Assembly: GCA_934149465.1 (NCBI GenBank) | Contig: CAKPEZ010000007.1 | Location: 1-38,036, forward strand | From: an uncultured Bacilli bacterium | GTDB lineage: Bacteria; Bacillota_I; Bacilli_A; RF39; UBA660 | DNA: 38,036 nucleotides | Direction: 5' to 3' | In this document: piece after piece, positions 32,675 to 38,036 of the stretch | Position numbering within the stretch: the stretch's first letter is position 1 | Layout: every line of letters begins with the position of its first letter | Notes under the pieces: model-generated | Databases searched by the model: none | Seen by the model: the letters and a program-made list of their open reading frames with translations, nothing else | What the model was told of the DNA's origin: nothing | Program-made: the position numbers and the translations under genes

Positions 32675-33211
32675 TTAATCGTTAGATCCTAATTCTCTAA
32701 CAGAATTAGTTTCTACATTATAGGCATATATTATAGAACCAAGACTTACTTCTTTGTTACTAGTTATACATCTATAATATGCTTTAAAAGCAATTTCTTT
32801 TTCATAGTTAATATCTGGTAATTCGGCATTATCATTAAAAGCATTAAAATATTCAACAGTACATGAACTCATATTATTTTCTTTGTTTTCATTAATATAC
32901 TTATCAGCAAAAGGTTTAAATACTGTTTTTAAATCAAATTCTTTAATAATTTCTTTATTATCAGTCATATCAGTATCAAGAATATATGTCTTTTTATTAA
33001 GAAAATTTTGATTTATATCATACTTAGCATCATCTAGTAGTAAGTAATATCTTTGCTGATGTAGATCACTATTTACTAAGTATAATCTTTTATTAATGCT
33101 GTTAGTAGGATTTTCTTCTTTATTAGAATTTATTTTATCAAGTGCAATATAAGTAATGAGTCCTATAATTATTCCTACTAAGATAATAATTACTATGTTA
33201 GTATTTTTCAT
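32675..33211 (-). CDS. Membrane-anchored protein of unknown function
   Basis: A 178-residue protein. It has one N-terminal membrane anchor (NIVIIILVGIIIGLITYIAL, about residues 4-23) and then an extracellular domain with two cysteines (SSCTVEYF and YYRCITSN) that could form a disulfide. No family is recognised. No lipobox is seen. It has its own extended -10, an AAGGAGGG ribosome-binding site and a terminator, so it is a single-gene unit. Base and codon use look like the housekeeping neighbours. The mobile-element remnant begins just upstream of its promoter. Confidence 0.75.
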   Translation of the reverse strand: MKNTNIVIIILVGIIIGLITYIALDKINSNKEENPTNSINKRLYLVNSDLHQQRYYLLLDDAKYDINQNFLNKKTYILDTDMTDNKEIIKEFDLKTVFKPFADKYINENKENNMSSCTVEYFNAFNDNAELPDINYEKEIAFKAYYRCITSNKEVSLGSIIYAYNVETNSVRELGSND

Positions 33212-33234
33212 ATCTTTCCCTCCTTATCATATTT

Positions 33235-33243
33235 AGTATAACA
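33235..33243 (-). promoter_or_regulatory. Extended -10 promoter of the membrane-anchored protein gene
   Basis: On the minus strand TGTTATACT, 24 bases before the start codon; no clear -35. Confidence 0.6.
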
Positions 33244-33317
33244 TATATTATCTTTATATTTGTATAAAAATAAAAAAATAATTATAAAAGTTCTAAAGAT
33301 ATTAACGTTGTAGATGA

Positions 33318-33482
33318 CTATTTATTATAATGAGTCCACATTCTTAAAATATGTATTTCATTATTTTCTTTATCAACTTCATAAATAATTCTATGTTGTC
33401 TATTTATCCTTTTAGAATATAAACCTGTTAAATCACCATTTAATTTTTCATATGAATAAGGGTTAATAGAATGGATCTTCGC
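33318..33482 (-). pseudogene. Truncated Txe/YoeB-family toxin (C-terminal part only)
   Basis: On the minus strand a frame reads NPYSYEKLNGDLTGLYSK, then RINRQHRIIYEVDKEN and the end ILRMWTHYNK, stop at 33320-33318. This is the well-conserved C-terminal part of Txe/YoeB RelE-fold mRNA interferases (EKLxGDLxGxYSRRINxxHRxVY ... RMWTHY). The frame is closed by a TGA at 33485-33483, only 14 codons before the EKL motif, with no start codon; about the first third of the toxin is missing. No antitoxin (YefM/Axe) gene is visible beside it. It is therefore read as a decayed toxin-antitoxin remnant. Confidence 0.78.
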
Positions 33483-33532
33483 TCATTAATATAAAATATA
33501 CTTATAGTTTTTATTTAATGATGAAAGTAAAT

Positions 33533-33604
33533 AAAATGCACAATATTTTCAATATATTGTGCATTTTTGCGGTTTTTAGATAATTTTTGCACAGTAATTG
33601 TGCA
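33533..33604. repeat. Two nearby inverted repeats sharing TGCACA...TGTGCA
   Basis: First: a 14-bp perfect repeat AAAATGCACAATAT (33533-33546) and its complement (33554-33567), loop of 7. Second: TGCACA (33588-33593), 5 bases, TGTGCA (33599-33604). Both share the same outer hexamer and lie with centres about 46 bases apart. The first is followed by T-rich sequence and could be a terminator; the repeated hexamer also suits a protein-binding site. No gene lies here. Confidence 0.6.
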
Positions 33605-33609
33605 TTTTA

Positions 33610-33708
33610 TTATAAAAATTCGAATTTTTCAAATTTATTAGCAATCTGGTGCAGACGACGTAGAGGTCTATAACTTTTTCTCGGCAATAACGATTCATAT
33701 GAATTAAT
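33610..33708 (-). pseudogene. Possible short coding remnant, unknown
   Basis: On the minus strand a 32-codon frame without any ATG runs between two stops and reads as a plausible protein end, LPRKSYRPLRRLHQIANK then FEKFEFL. Base use is locally less AT-rich (33643-33690) than the surroundings. It may be the tail of a gene from the mobile element. No family is recognised and no ribosome-binding site exists. Confidence 0.25.
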
Positions 33709-33835
33709 CTATATAAATTATAACAAAAAGAAAATGAAATGGAAATACCATTTCAATACATTTTCTATTTATTTGTCTTCCTCATCATTTCATTGTTTTT
33801 TTACATAAACGATATAATTTAATCTTACCTTTTGG

Positions 33836-33916
33836 TTAAGCAACGCTAAAACAATCAATACTATAAATTGACTTATTTGTTGTGATATAAGTTGTCGTAG
33901 TTAATTGTTTTAACAT
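33836..33916 (-). CDS. Short strongly expressed ORF (26 codons), probable start of a broken gene
   Basis: ATG at 33916-33914 with GGGAGAGG five bases upstream and a near-consensus promoter (33945-33973). The peptide starts MLKQLTTTTYITTNKSIYSI and stops at TAA 33838-33836 after 26 codons. The same frame goes on past this stop with PKGKIKLYRLCKKTMK before two more stops, which looks like a gene cut by a nonsense change, or a genuine small peptide with chance continuation. Function not recognised. It is the first item transcribed leftwards from behind the KilA-N gene. Confidence 0.4.
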   Translation of the reverse strand: MLKQLTTTTYITTNKSIYSIDCFSVA

Positions 33917-33944
33917 ATTAACCTCTCCCTTTCAAAGCGATAAT

Positions 33945-33973
33945 AATATACCATATTTGCATTAATTTATCAA
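33945..33973 (-). promoter_or_regulatory. Strong minus-strand promoter inside the mobile remnant
   Basis: TTGATA (33973-33968), 17-base spacer, TATATT (33950-33945) with TG at 33953-33952. It fires left into the 26-codon ORF. It lies just downstream of the KilA-N gene stop. Confidence 0.72.
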
Positions 33974-33983
33974 AATTTTACTT

Positions 33984-34874
33984 CTATTTACTCTCAATTA
34001 AATATTTATTATCTTCATTTACTTGTTGTTGTAATACTTCTAATTCCTTAACATTCTTATTATTTCTTAAAGCTTCCATTTGATTTCTTGCTGATTCATT
34101 TAATTGAATAAGTCTATCAGATTGTTTTATATTCATTCTAATCAATTCTGCATTTGTGTTTTCTAAATTATTTAAAATAATTAGATGAAGTAAATCTGTA
34201 TAATCCCTCATATTTCCATTTTTAGCAAGTTCTGGATTATCTTCACGCCATTCTTTAGCAGTCATACCAAACAATGCAACATTTAATACATCAGCTTCAT
34301 TTGCATATACAAACTTAATTTGTTGTTCTGTTAAAGTAGGAACTATATATTTTTTTATTGCATCACTATGAACAACATAATTTAATTTAGATAATATTCT
34401 ATTTGCATGCCATTCAATTTTTTCTTGATATGTTTCATTTCTTTTTAATCTTTCAAATTCTTTAATTAAATATAATTTGAATTCAGGACTAATCCAACTA
34501 GCAAACTCGAAAGCAATATCACTTCTAGCAAAAGTTCCACCACCATATTTACCCGATTTAGAAATAATACCAATAGCATTTGTTTCTCTAATCCATTTTT
34601 GAGGAGACATTGTAAATGCATGTCTTCCTGCTTCATTTTTAAAGTGGTCGAATTCGACCACTTTAAAATTTTCATTATTTAATTCTTCCCATACACCTAG
34701 AAAAGAAATAGTTTCTTTGTTTCTTAACCAATTTTTAACAACATCTGCTGGTGCTTCATCATTTTGAGTTTTGGCTAAATCTGTTAATGATATATATTCG
34801 TATCCATCAACTCTAATTACATTAATTTTATTACCTTTAACATCCATCTCTGATTGAATTATATTATTTTTCAT
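33984..34874 (-). CDS. KilA-N domain protein
   Basis: A 296-residue protein with an intact KilA-N domain in residues about 10-140: VDGYEYISLTDLAKTQN, VVKNWLRNKETISFLGVWEE, WIRETNAIGIISKSGKYGGG and FARSDIAFEFASWISPEFKLYLIKEFERLK. KilA-N domains are DNA-binding modules found in phages, plasmids and mobile elements. Residues about 150-225 (AIKKYIVPTLTEQ, FGMTAKEWREDNPEL) form the common C-terminal helical extension, and 225-296 is a charged coiled coil. AAAGGAG lies eight bases before the start. It lies between the Mob remnant and the short ORF, in the same orientation, and is the only clearly intact gene of this element. Confidence 0.88.
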   Translation of the reverse strand: MKNNIIQSEMDVKGNKINVIRVDGYEYISLTDLAKTQNDEAPADVVKNWLRNKETISFLGVWEELNNENFKVVEFDHFKNEAGRHAFTMSPQKWIRETNAIGIISKSGKYGGGTFARSDIAFEFASWISPEFKLYLIKEFERLKRNETYQEKIEWHANRILSKLNYVVHSDAIKKYIVPTLTEQQIKFVYANEADVLNVALFGMTAKEWREDNPELAKNGNMRDYTDLLHLIILNNLENTNAELIRMNIKQSDRLIQLNESARNQMEALRNNKNVKELEVLQQQVNEDNKYLIESK

Positions 34875-34892
34875 AAGTTTCTCCTTTCTGAA

Positions 34893-34931
34893 TTAGTCAA
34901 TTATGTCTGACCAATCTATTAATTTTTTCAT
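34893..34931 (-). other. 12-codon ORF at the 5' end of the KilA-N transcript
   Basis: On the minus strand MKKLIDWSDIID then TAA. An extended -10 (TGGTAAAAT, 34948-34940) sits right in front, so transcription would start one or two bases before the ATG: the ORF would be leaderless. The KilA-N start follows 19 bases after its stop, with its own ribosome-binding site. Could be a leader peptide or chance. Confidence 0.3.
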
Positions 34932-34953
34932 CTAATATAATTTTACCATAAAA

Positions 34954-35199
34954 TTATCGTTCTAAATCATCATATTTGCTATTATAACTACTAAATTCAT
35001 TTTGTATAACTTCTAGATCATCATCAATTAAGTTATCATATTTATTTGAAGAAAAGAATTTGTCTTGTAAGAACTTAATAAATTTCTTCCATGATTCTTT
35101 GAAGTAATCTAATGCTTCTTGTAATTTAGATACTTTATCTTCTAACATATCAATAGTATCTTCTGCAAACTCTAATTCTTTCTTAACAATATTAATCAT
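34954..35199 (-). pseudogene. C-terminal fragment of a Mob/Pre plasmid-recombination relaxase
   Basis: An 81-codon frame: a helical coiled-coil start (ELEFAEDTIDMLEDKVSKLQ) followed by ALDYFKESWKKFIKFLQDKF, FSSNKYDNLIDDDLEVIQNE and a DDLER end. This is the typical tail of MobV-type plasmid mobilisation (Mob/Pre) proteins of Gram-positive elements. The N-terminal relaxase domain is absent: the frame is blocked upstream near 35223 and then runs into the tmRNA terminator. No good ribosome-binding site precedes the ATG. It is best read as a truncated remnant, although expression of the tail cannot be excluded. Confidence 0.65.
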
Positions 35200-35224
35200 T
35201 AAAACTTGCCTTTTCTTTAATTAA

Positions 35225-35260
35225 CAAAAAAATACCAACTTCTTTTAGAAAGTGATATTT
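35225..35260 (-). terminator. Terminator of tmRNA
   Basis: On the minus strand a 13-bp stem with one mismatch (AATATCACTTTCT with AGAAGTTGGTATT) followed by seven T. It lies about 45 bases after the tmRNA CCA end. Confidence 0.7.
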
Positions 35261-35305
35261 TCTATATTAAATCCAAAACTATAAAAGTCTGGACAGATTT
35301 CTCTA

Positions 35306-35669
35306 TGGTGGAGTCGAGGGGAATTGAACCCCTGTCCGAGAATAACAATATTTAAACATCTACAAGCTTAGTTAATTATTTCTTGTTCGTAAATATTAGT
35401 ATAGTAATTAACAACTCTAATATTTACTAGTTTAATAAAAATTCTTTTTATTACTTAAACGGATAATAAAATATAGCTTACTTTATTAGTCCTAGTTATT
35501 TCCCGTAAGCAAAGGAAATAGTAGAACACGTCCTATACCTTATATTAGGCAAAAGAAGGAGCGTAACTTAAATTATTGTTTCCAATTATTTTTGTTTTTT
35601 GTATGTGACGTATAACTTACGGCTTGCCGCTTAAACTTTGAATATTCCGTCGAAACCAAGTACGACCCC
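35306..35669 (-). ncRNA. ssrA: Transfer-messenger RNA (tmRNA)
   Basis: About 364 nt. The 5' end GGGGTCGTACTTGGTTTCGACGG (shown as GGGGTCG plus the GGTTTCGACGG motif) and the 3' end GGTTCAATTCCCC...CGACTCCACCA form the alanine-like acceptor with the third pair G-U and the T arm. The 3' CCA is encoded (35308-35306). The tag frame starts at GGA, 87 nt from the 5' end, after ATAATT, and reads GNNNLSYAPSFA then TAA, in the same place as B. subtilis. Rescues stalled ribosomes with SmpB and marks the product for proteolysis. A promoter and a terminator flank it. Confidence 0.95.
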
Positions 35670-35690
35670 AAATATTCTTGGTACAGCTAT

Positions 35691-35720
35691 ATTATATAAT
35701 ATGTAATATAACTTTGTCAA
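35691..35720 (-). promoter_or_regulatory. Promoter of tmRNA
   Basis: Minus strand: consensus TTGACA (35720-35715), 18-base spacer, consensus TATAAT (35696-35691), about 22 bases before the mature 5' end, so a short leader is probably removed by RNase P. Confidence 0.85.
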
Positions 35721-35753
35721 TAAAACCATTATTCCATAATTTTCCATAATTTT

Positions 35754-35782
35754 TTGATAATTACTTCACATTTAATTAATAT
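35754..35782 (+). promoter_or_regulatory. Promoter of the two-component system
   Basis: TTGATA (35754-35759), 17-base spacer, TAATAT (35777-35782). It predicts a start near 35789 and a transcript that begins with the 10-codon ORF. Confidence 0.6.
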
Positions 35783-35809
35783 ACTTAATATGTAGAAAGG
35801 AGATGGTAG

Positions 35810-35842
35810 ATGATTAAATTAATAGCAAAAGCAAAAATTTAG
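35810..35842 (+). CDS. 10-codon leader ORF upstream of the response regulator
   Basis: ATG 35810 with AAAGGAGATGG directly upstream, one of the strongest ribosome-binding sites in the window, then MIKLIAKAKI and TAG. It is basic and slightly amphipathic. It ends 27 bases before the response regulator start, which has its own GAAGGTGAT site. It may be a leader peptide or the relic of a larger gene. Confidence 0.4.
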   Translation: MIKLIAKAKI

Positions 35843-35869
35843 TGATATACTAATAGAAGGTGATAAGTT

Positions 35870-36529
35870 ATGTATAATATAGTACTTGTTGAAGATGAGA
35901 AGGATTTAAACGATCTTATAAAGCTTTATCTTACTAAGGAAGGTTATAACGTTATTCAATTTTTTAATGGTACGGATGCTTTAAATAGTATAGATATAGT
36001 AAATGCTAATTTATGGATTTTAGATATTATGCTATCAGATGATGTTAGTGGTTATGACATTATTAAAAAAATCCGTGAAAAAAATGATGTTGTCCCGGTA
36101 ATCTTTACTTCAGCAAGAGATAAGGATTTAGATAAAATAGTAGGATTAGAACTAGGAAGTGATGATTATATTACTAAACCTTATTCACCGAAAGAATTAG
36201 TGCTAAGAGTTAATAATATTATAAAAAGAGTTTATAGTCATGATCTACAAAGATTAATATATGATGAATATGTAATTGATATTGAAAAGAGAATTGTTAC
36301 TTATAATAATAAAGAAATAAATTTAACTACTTTAGAATTTGATTTGTTAAAGATGTTCTTAACAAATAAAAATAAATCTTTTTCCAGAGATGATGTATTA
36401 AATACTATATGGGGAACTGATTATTTTGGAACTGATAGAGTAGTTGATGATCTAGTAAGACGCTTAAGAAAGAAAATGCCAAAACTTAATATCAATACTA
36501 TTTATGGATATGGATATAGATTAACATGA
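35870..36529 (+). CDS. OmpR-family response regulator
   Basis: A 219-residue two-domain regulator. Receiver domain (1-115): acidic pair Glu8/Asp9/Glu10, phospho-acceptor Asp52 in LWILDIM, Thr/Ser in FTSARD and Lys in ITKPYSP. C-terminal winged helix (about 125-219): INLTTLEFDLLKMFLTNKNK, SRDDVLNTIWG, DRVVDDLVRRLRKKM and the closing GYGYRLT wing. It binds DNA after phosphorylation by the kinase whose gene overlaps its stop by four bases (ATGA). Targets are not evident from the neighbours. Confidence 0.96.
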   Translation: MYNIVLVEDEKDLNDLIKLYLTKEGYNVIQFFNGTDALNSIDIVNANLWILDIMLSDDVSGYDIIKKIREKNDVVPVIFTSARDKDLDKIVGLELGSDDYITKPYSPKELVLRVNNIIKRVYSHDLQRLIYDEYVIDIEKRIVTYNNKEINLTTLEFDLLKMFLTNKNKSFSRDDVLNTIWGTDYFGTDRVVDDLVRRLRKKMPKLNINTIYGYGYRLT

Positions 36530-37791
36530 AATTAAAAACTAATTTAGCACATCAATTATTATTTCTTATTATCGTTATTATTAGTATTATTGTGATATCG
36601 TTGGGTTTCATTCTTCCCAAAAATTTACTTCCTATTTACGAAAATAATATATATTCCTATTTAAAACAGCCTCTTAATTTTGTAGGAACTAATTTAAACA
36701 ATAACAATATAGATAGTGAGCTTGCGTATATTTATGTCTCTTCTGATGATGTAATATTAAAATCAGATAATTTGACGGATATTATTAAAGCAAATGATAT
36801 TCATGATATTTTAGAGCGAACTAATTTAGAATATGGAAATTTTAAGTATAAGGGTAAAACTTATTACTATTATACTTCTAAAGAATATAATGTGCTTAAA
36901 ATAGCACTTACTGATGATTCTTATATTAATAAAATGAGAAGATCAATATTTAAGACAATCTTTTATACTGTTGGAATAACTTATGTTATTGTAACTGTAC
37001 TTCTTCTTAGTTGGGCTAATAACTTAGTTAGTAAGATTATGAAGTTAAGAGAGAAAGTAAAAAATATTGATAATGATAATTATAATCATGAGTTAAAATT
37101 TAAGATAGATGATGAATTTTATATGTTAGATGAGTCTATTGAACATATGAGATTATATTTAAAAGAACAAGAAGAATATAAGAACCAAATGTATCAAAAT
37201 ATTTCTCACGATTTTAAAACACCTATTACTGTAATGAAGTCTTATATTGAGGCTTTAGAAGATGGTATTGAAAGTAAAGATAAAACTCTTGCTGTTATTA
37301 AAGAACAAATAAATAAATTAGAAATGAAAGTTCACTCCTTACTTTACTTAAATAAAATAAATTATATTAAAGCAAGAACTGATGGTTTAACTGGTGAATG
37401 TGATATTCTTCCATTGTTAGAAAGTTCAATTACTAAATTTAAGGTAATAAGACCAGATGTAAGCTTTACTTTAGATGGTGGCAAAAAGAAACAAATTTTT
37501 CGTGGTACAGACAATATGTGGGAAGCTATTATTGATAATATTCTTGGAAATTTCGTAAGATATGCTATTAAGGAGATTAAAGTTACAATAAAGAGTAATC
37601 AAATTATTTTCTATAATGATGGTCCTAATATTGAAAAAGACGTTCTAAGTAGTATTTTCACTCCTTATGAAAAGGGCGTTAATGGTGTATTTGGACTAGG
37701 ATTATCAATAGTAAAAAAGACTTTAGAGCTTCTTAATTACGATATTATGATTGTTAATGAAAGGAAAGGTGTTAAGTTTATAATTAAATAA
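36526..37791 (+). CDS. Membrane sensor histidine kinase
   Basis: A 421-residue kinase. Two membrane helices (about 10-30 and 145-165) enclose a roughly 115-residue extracellular sensor with FKYKGKTYYYYTSKEYNVLK, not assigned to a family. A HAMP-like segment follows, then the HisKA dimer with phospho-acceptor His in NISHDFKTPITVMKSYIEAL (near residue 228), and the ATPase domain with an N box (IDNILGNFVRYA), a shortened G1 (IIFYNDGPNIEKD) and GVFGLGLSIVKKTLEL. Co-translated with the response regulator through ATGA. The signal is unknown; a terminator follows. Confidence 0.95.
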   Translation: MKLKTNLAHQLLFLIIVIISIIVISLGFILPKNLLPIYENNIYSYLKQPLNFVGTNLNNNNIDSELAYIYVSSDDVILKSDNLTDIIKANDIHDILERTNLEYGNFKYKGKTYYYYTSKEYNVLKIALTDDSYINKMRRSIFKTIFYTVGITYVIVTVLLLSWANNLVSKIMKLREKVKNIDNDNYNHELKFKIDDEFYMLDESIEHMRLYLKEQEEYKNQMYQNISHDFKTPITVMKSYIEALEDGIESKDKTLAVIKEQINKLEMKVHSLLYLNKINYIKARTDGLTGECDILPLLESSITKFKVIRPDVSFTLDGGKKKQIFRGTDNMWEAIIDNILGNFVRYAIKEIKVTIKSNQIIFYNDGPNIEKDVLSSIFTPYEKGVNGVFGLGLSIVKKTLELLNYDIMIVNERKGVKFIIK

Positions 37792-37792
37792 G

Positions 37793-37840
37793 AAAAACTT
37801 CTTTGTAATCTTTGATATAGATTATGAAGAAGTTTTTTTA
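37793..37840 (+). terminator. Intrinsic terminator of the two-component operon
   Basis: AAAAACTTCTT (37793-37803) pairs with AAGAAGTTTTT (37827-37837), with a second short stem (TAATC/GATTA) inside the loop, and a T run at the right arm. Confidence 0.82.
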
Positions 37841-37860
37841 TTTGCAATTTTGACTATTTG

Positions 37861-38036
37861 ATGAGTAATATGGTGTTATTAAATAAACATTAGTACTATA
37901 TAATATCTAAAAATATAGATGAAAGATTAATTTTATTTTTACAAATAATAGTTAAAGACTATTCTAAATTATCTAACTTATCTGCTAAAGAAAATTATAA
38001 TATAAATAAATCTTTACAATTAAAGTTAGTAAAAGA
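37861..38036 (+). pseudogene. Possible broken gene running out of the window
   Basis: ATG 37861 starts MSNMVLLNKH, then TAG at 37891-37893, after which the same frame stays open to the end of the window (ERLILFLQIIVKDYSKLSNL is a typical stretch). A single nonsense change in a gene would explain this; a chance open frame or a gene starting further on is equally possible. No ribosome-binding site is obvious and no family recognised. Confidence 0.25.

Noticed and set aside
34466..34675. Second minus-strand frame inside the KilA-N gene
   Set aside because: An out-of-frame shadow of a recognisable KilA-N domain.
35225..35340. attL/attR pair at the tmRNA 3' end
   Set aside because: I looked for a second copy of the tmRNA 3' end in the decayed region and saw none, and no integrase is present.
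1..38036. Mycoplasma-type code (TGA as Trp) suggested by extreme AT content
   Set aside because: Several intact genes end in TGA exactly where the family ends or where the next gene starts (spmA, the TadG-like gene, the response regulator), and Trp is TGG throughout.

Overview
The window is very AT-rich, chromosomal-looking DNA from a Gram-positive bacterium. TGA is used as a stop (for example at 5085-5087, 21701-21703 and 36527-36529) and tryptophan is TGG, so this is the standard bacterial code and not the Mycoplasma code. Bacillus-type gene orders (dacB-spmA-spmB, gatCAB, ylbD-E-F-rsmD, nfo-yqfT, rpmG-efp), a FemABX ligase, class B and low-molecular-weight PBPs and strong Shine-Dalgarno sequences point to Bacillota. 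The class Bacilli is likely, perhaps one of the small-genome uncultured gut lineages near Erysipelotrichia/RF39. The lineage is inference; the gene orders are seen.

Layout: 1-1803 holds the 3' end of tuf and a convergent FemABX aminoacyltransferase. 1953-5599 holds an amine dehydrogenase of the diaminopentanoate type, a small CarD-like protein and dacB-spmA-spmB, whose end overlaps a previously easy-to-miss 54-residue Cys-rich protein on the other strand (5596-5760). 5885-10262 is a tight run: pduL, an unknown gene, gatC, gatA, gatB.

10344-20132 is an accessory island. It has a phage baseplate/tail-collar-like protein, a small predicted DNA-binding protein, a 2035-residue RHS/YD-repeat polymorphic toxin with a C-terminal GIY-YIG-type nuclease domain, and three tandem immunity-like genes in a 704-bp repeat that looks shaped by recent gene conversion.

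20177-25528 is a DUF421 membrane protein and then a minimal Tad (Flp-type) pilus operon (tadE, tadG-like, tadZ, tadA, tadB, tadC) with no Flp pilin or prepilin peptidase in view. 25607-33211 is housekeeping: yebC, ylbD/E/F, rsmD, a separately promoted type IV prepilin, nfo, yqfT, a class B PBP, rpmG (54 aa), efp and a membrane-anchored protein of unknown function.

33212-35220 is a decayed mobile region, directly downstream of tmRNA. It holds a truncated Txe/YoeB toxin, inverted repeats, a strongly promoted 26-codon ORF, an intact KilA-N gene and the C-terminal part of a Mob/Pre relaxase. 35306-35669 (minus) is tmRNA, with a readable tag GNNNLSYAPSFA. 35870-37791 is an OmpR-type two-component system preceded by a 10-codon leader ORF; the last 180 bases may be a broken gene.

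A shared regulatory signature is visible: many genes are preceded by an extended -10 (TGnTATAAT), and most transcription units end in clear intrinsic terminators. The part most likely to repay attention is the signal-peptide-less RHS toxin with its phage-tail-like neighbour and immunity array.
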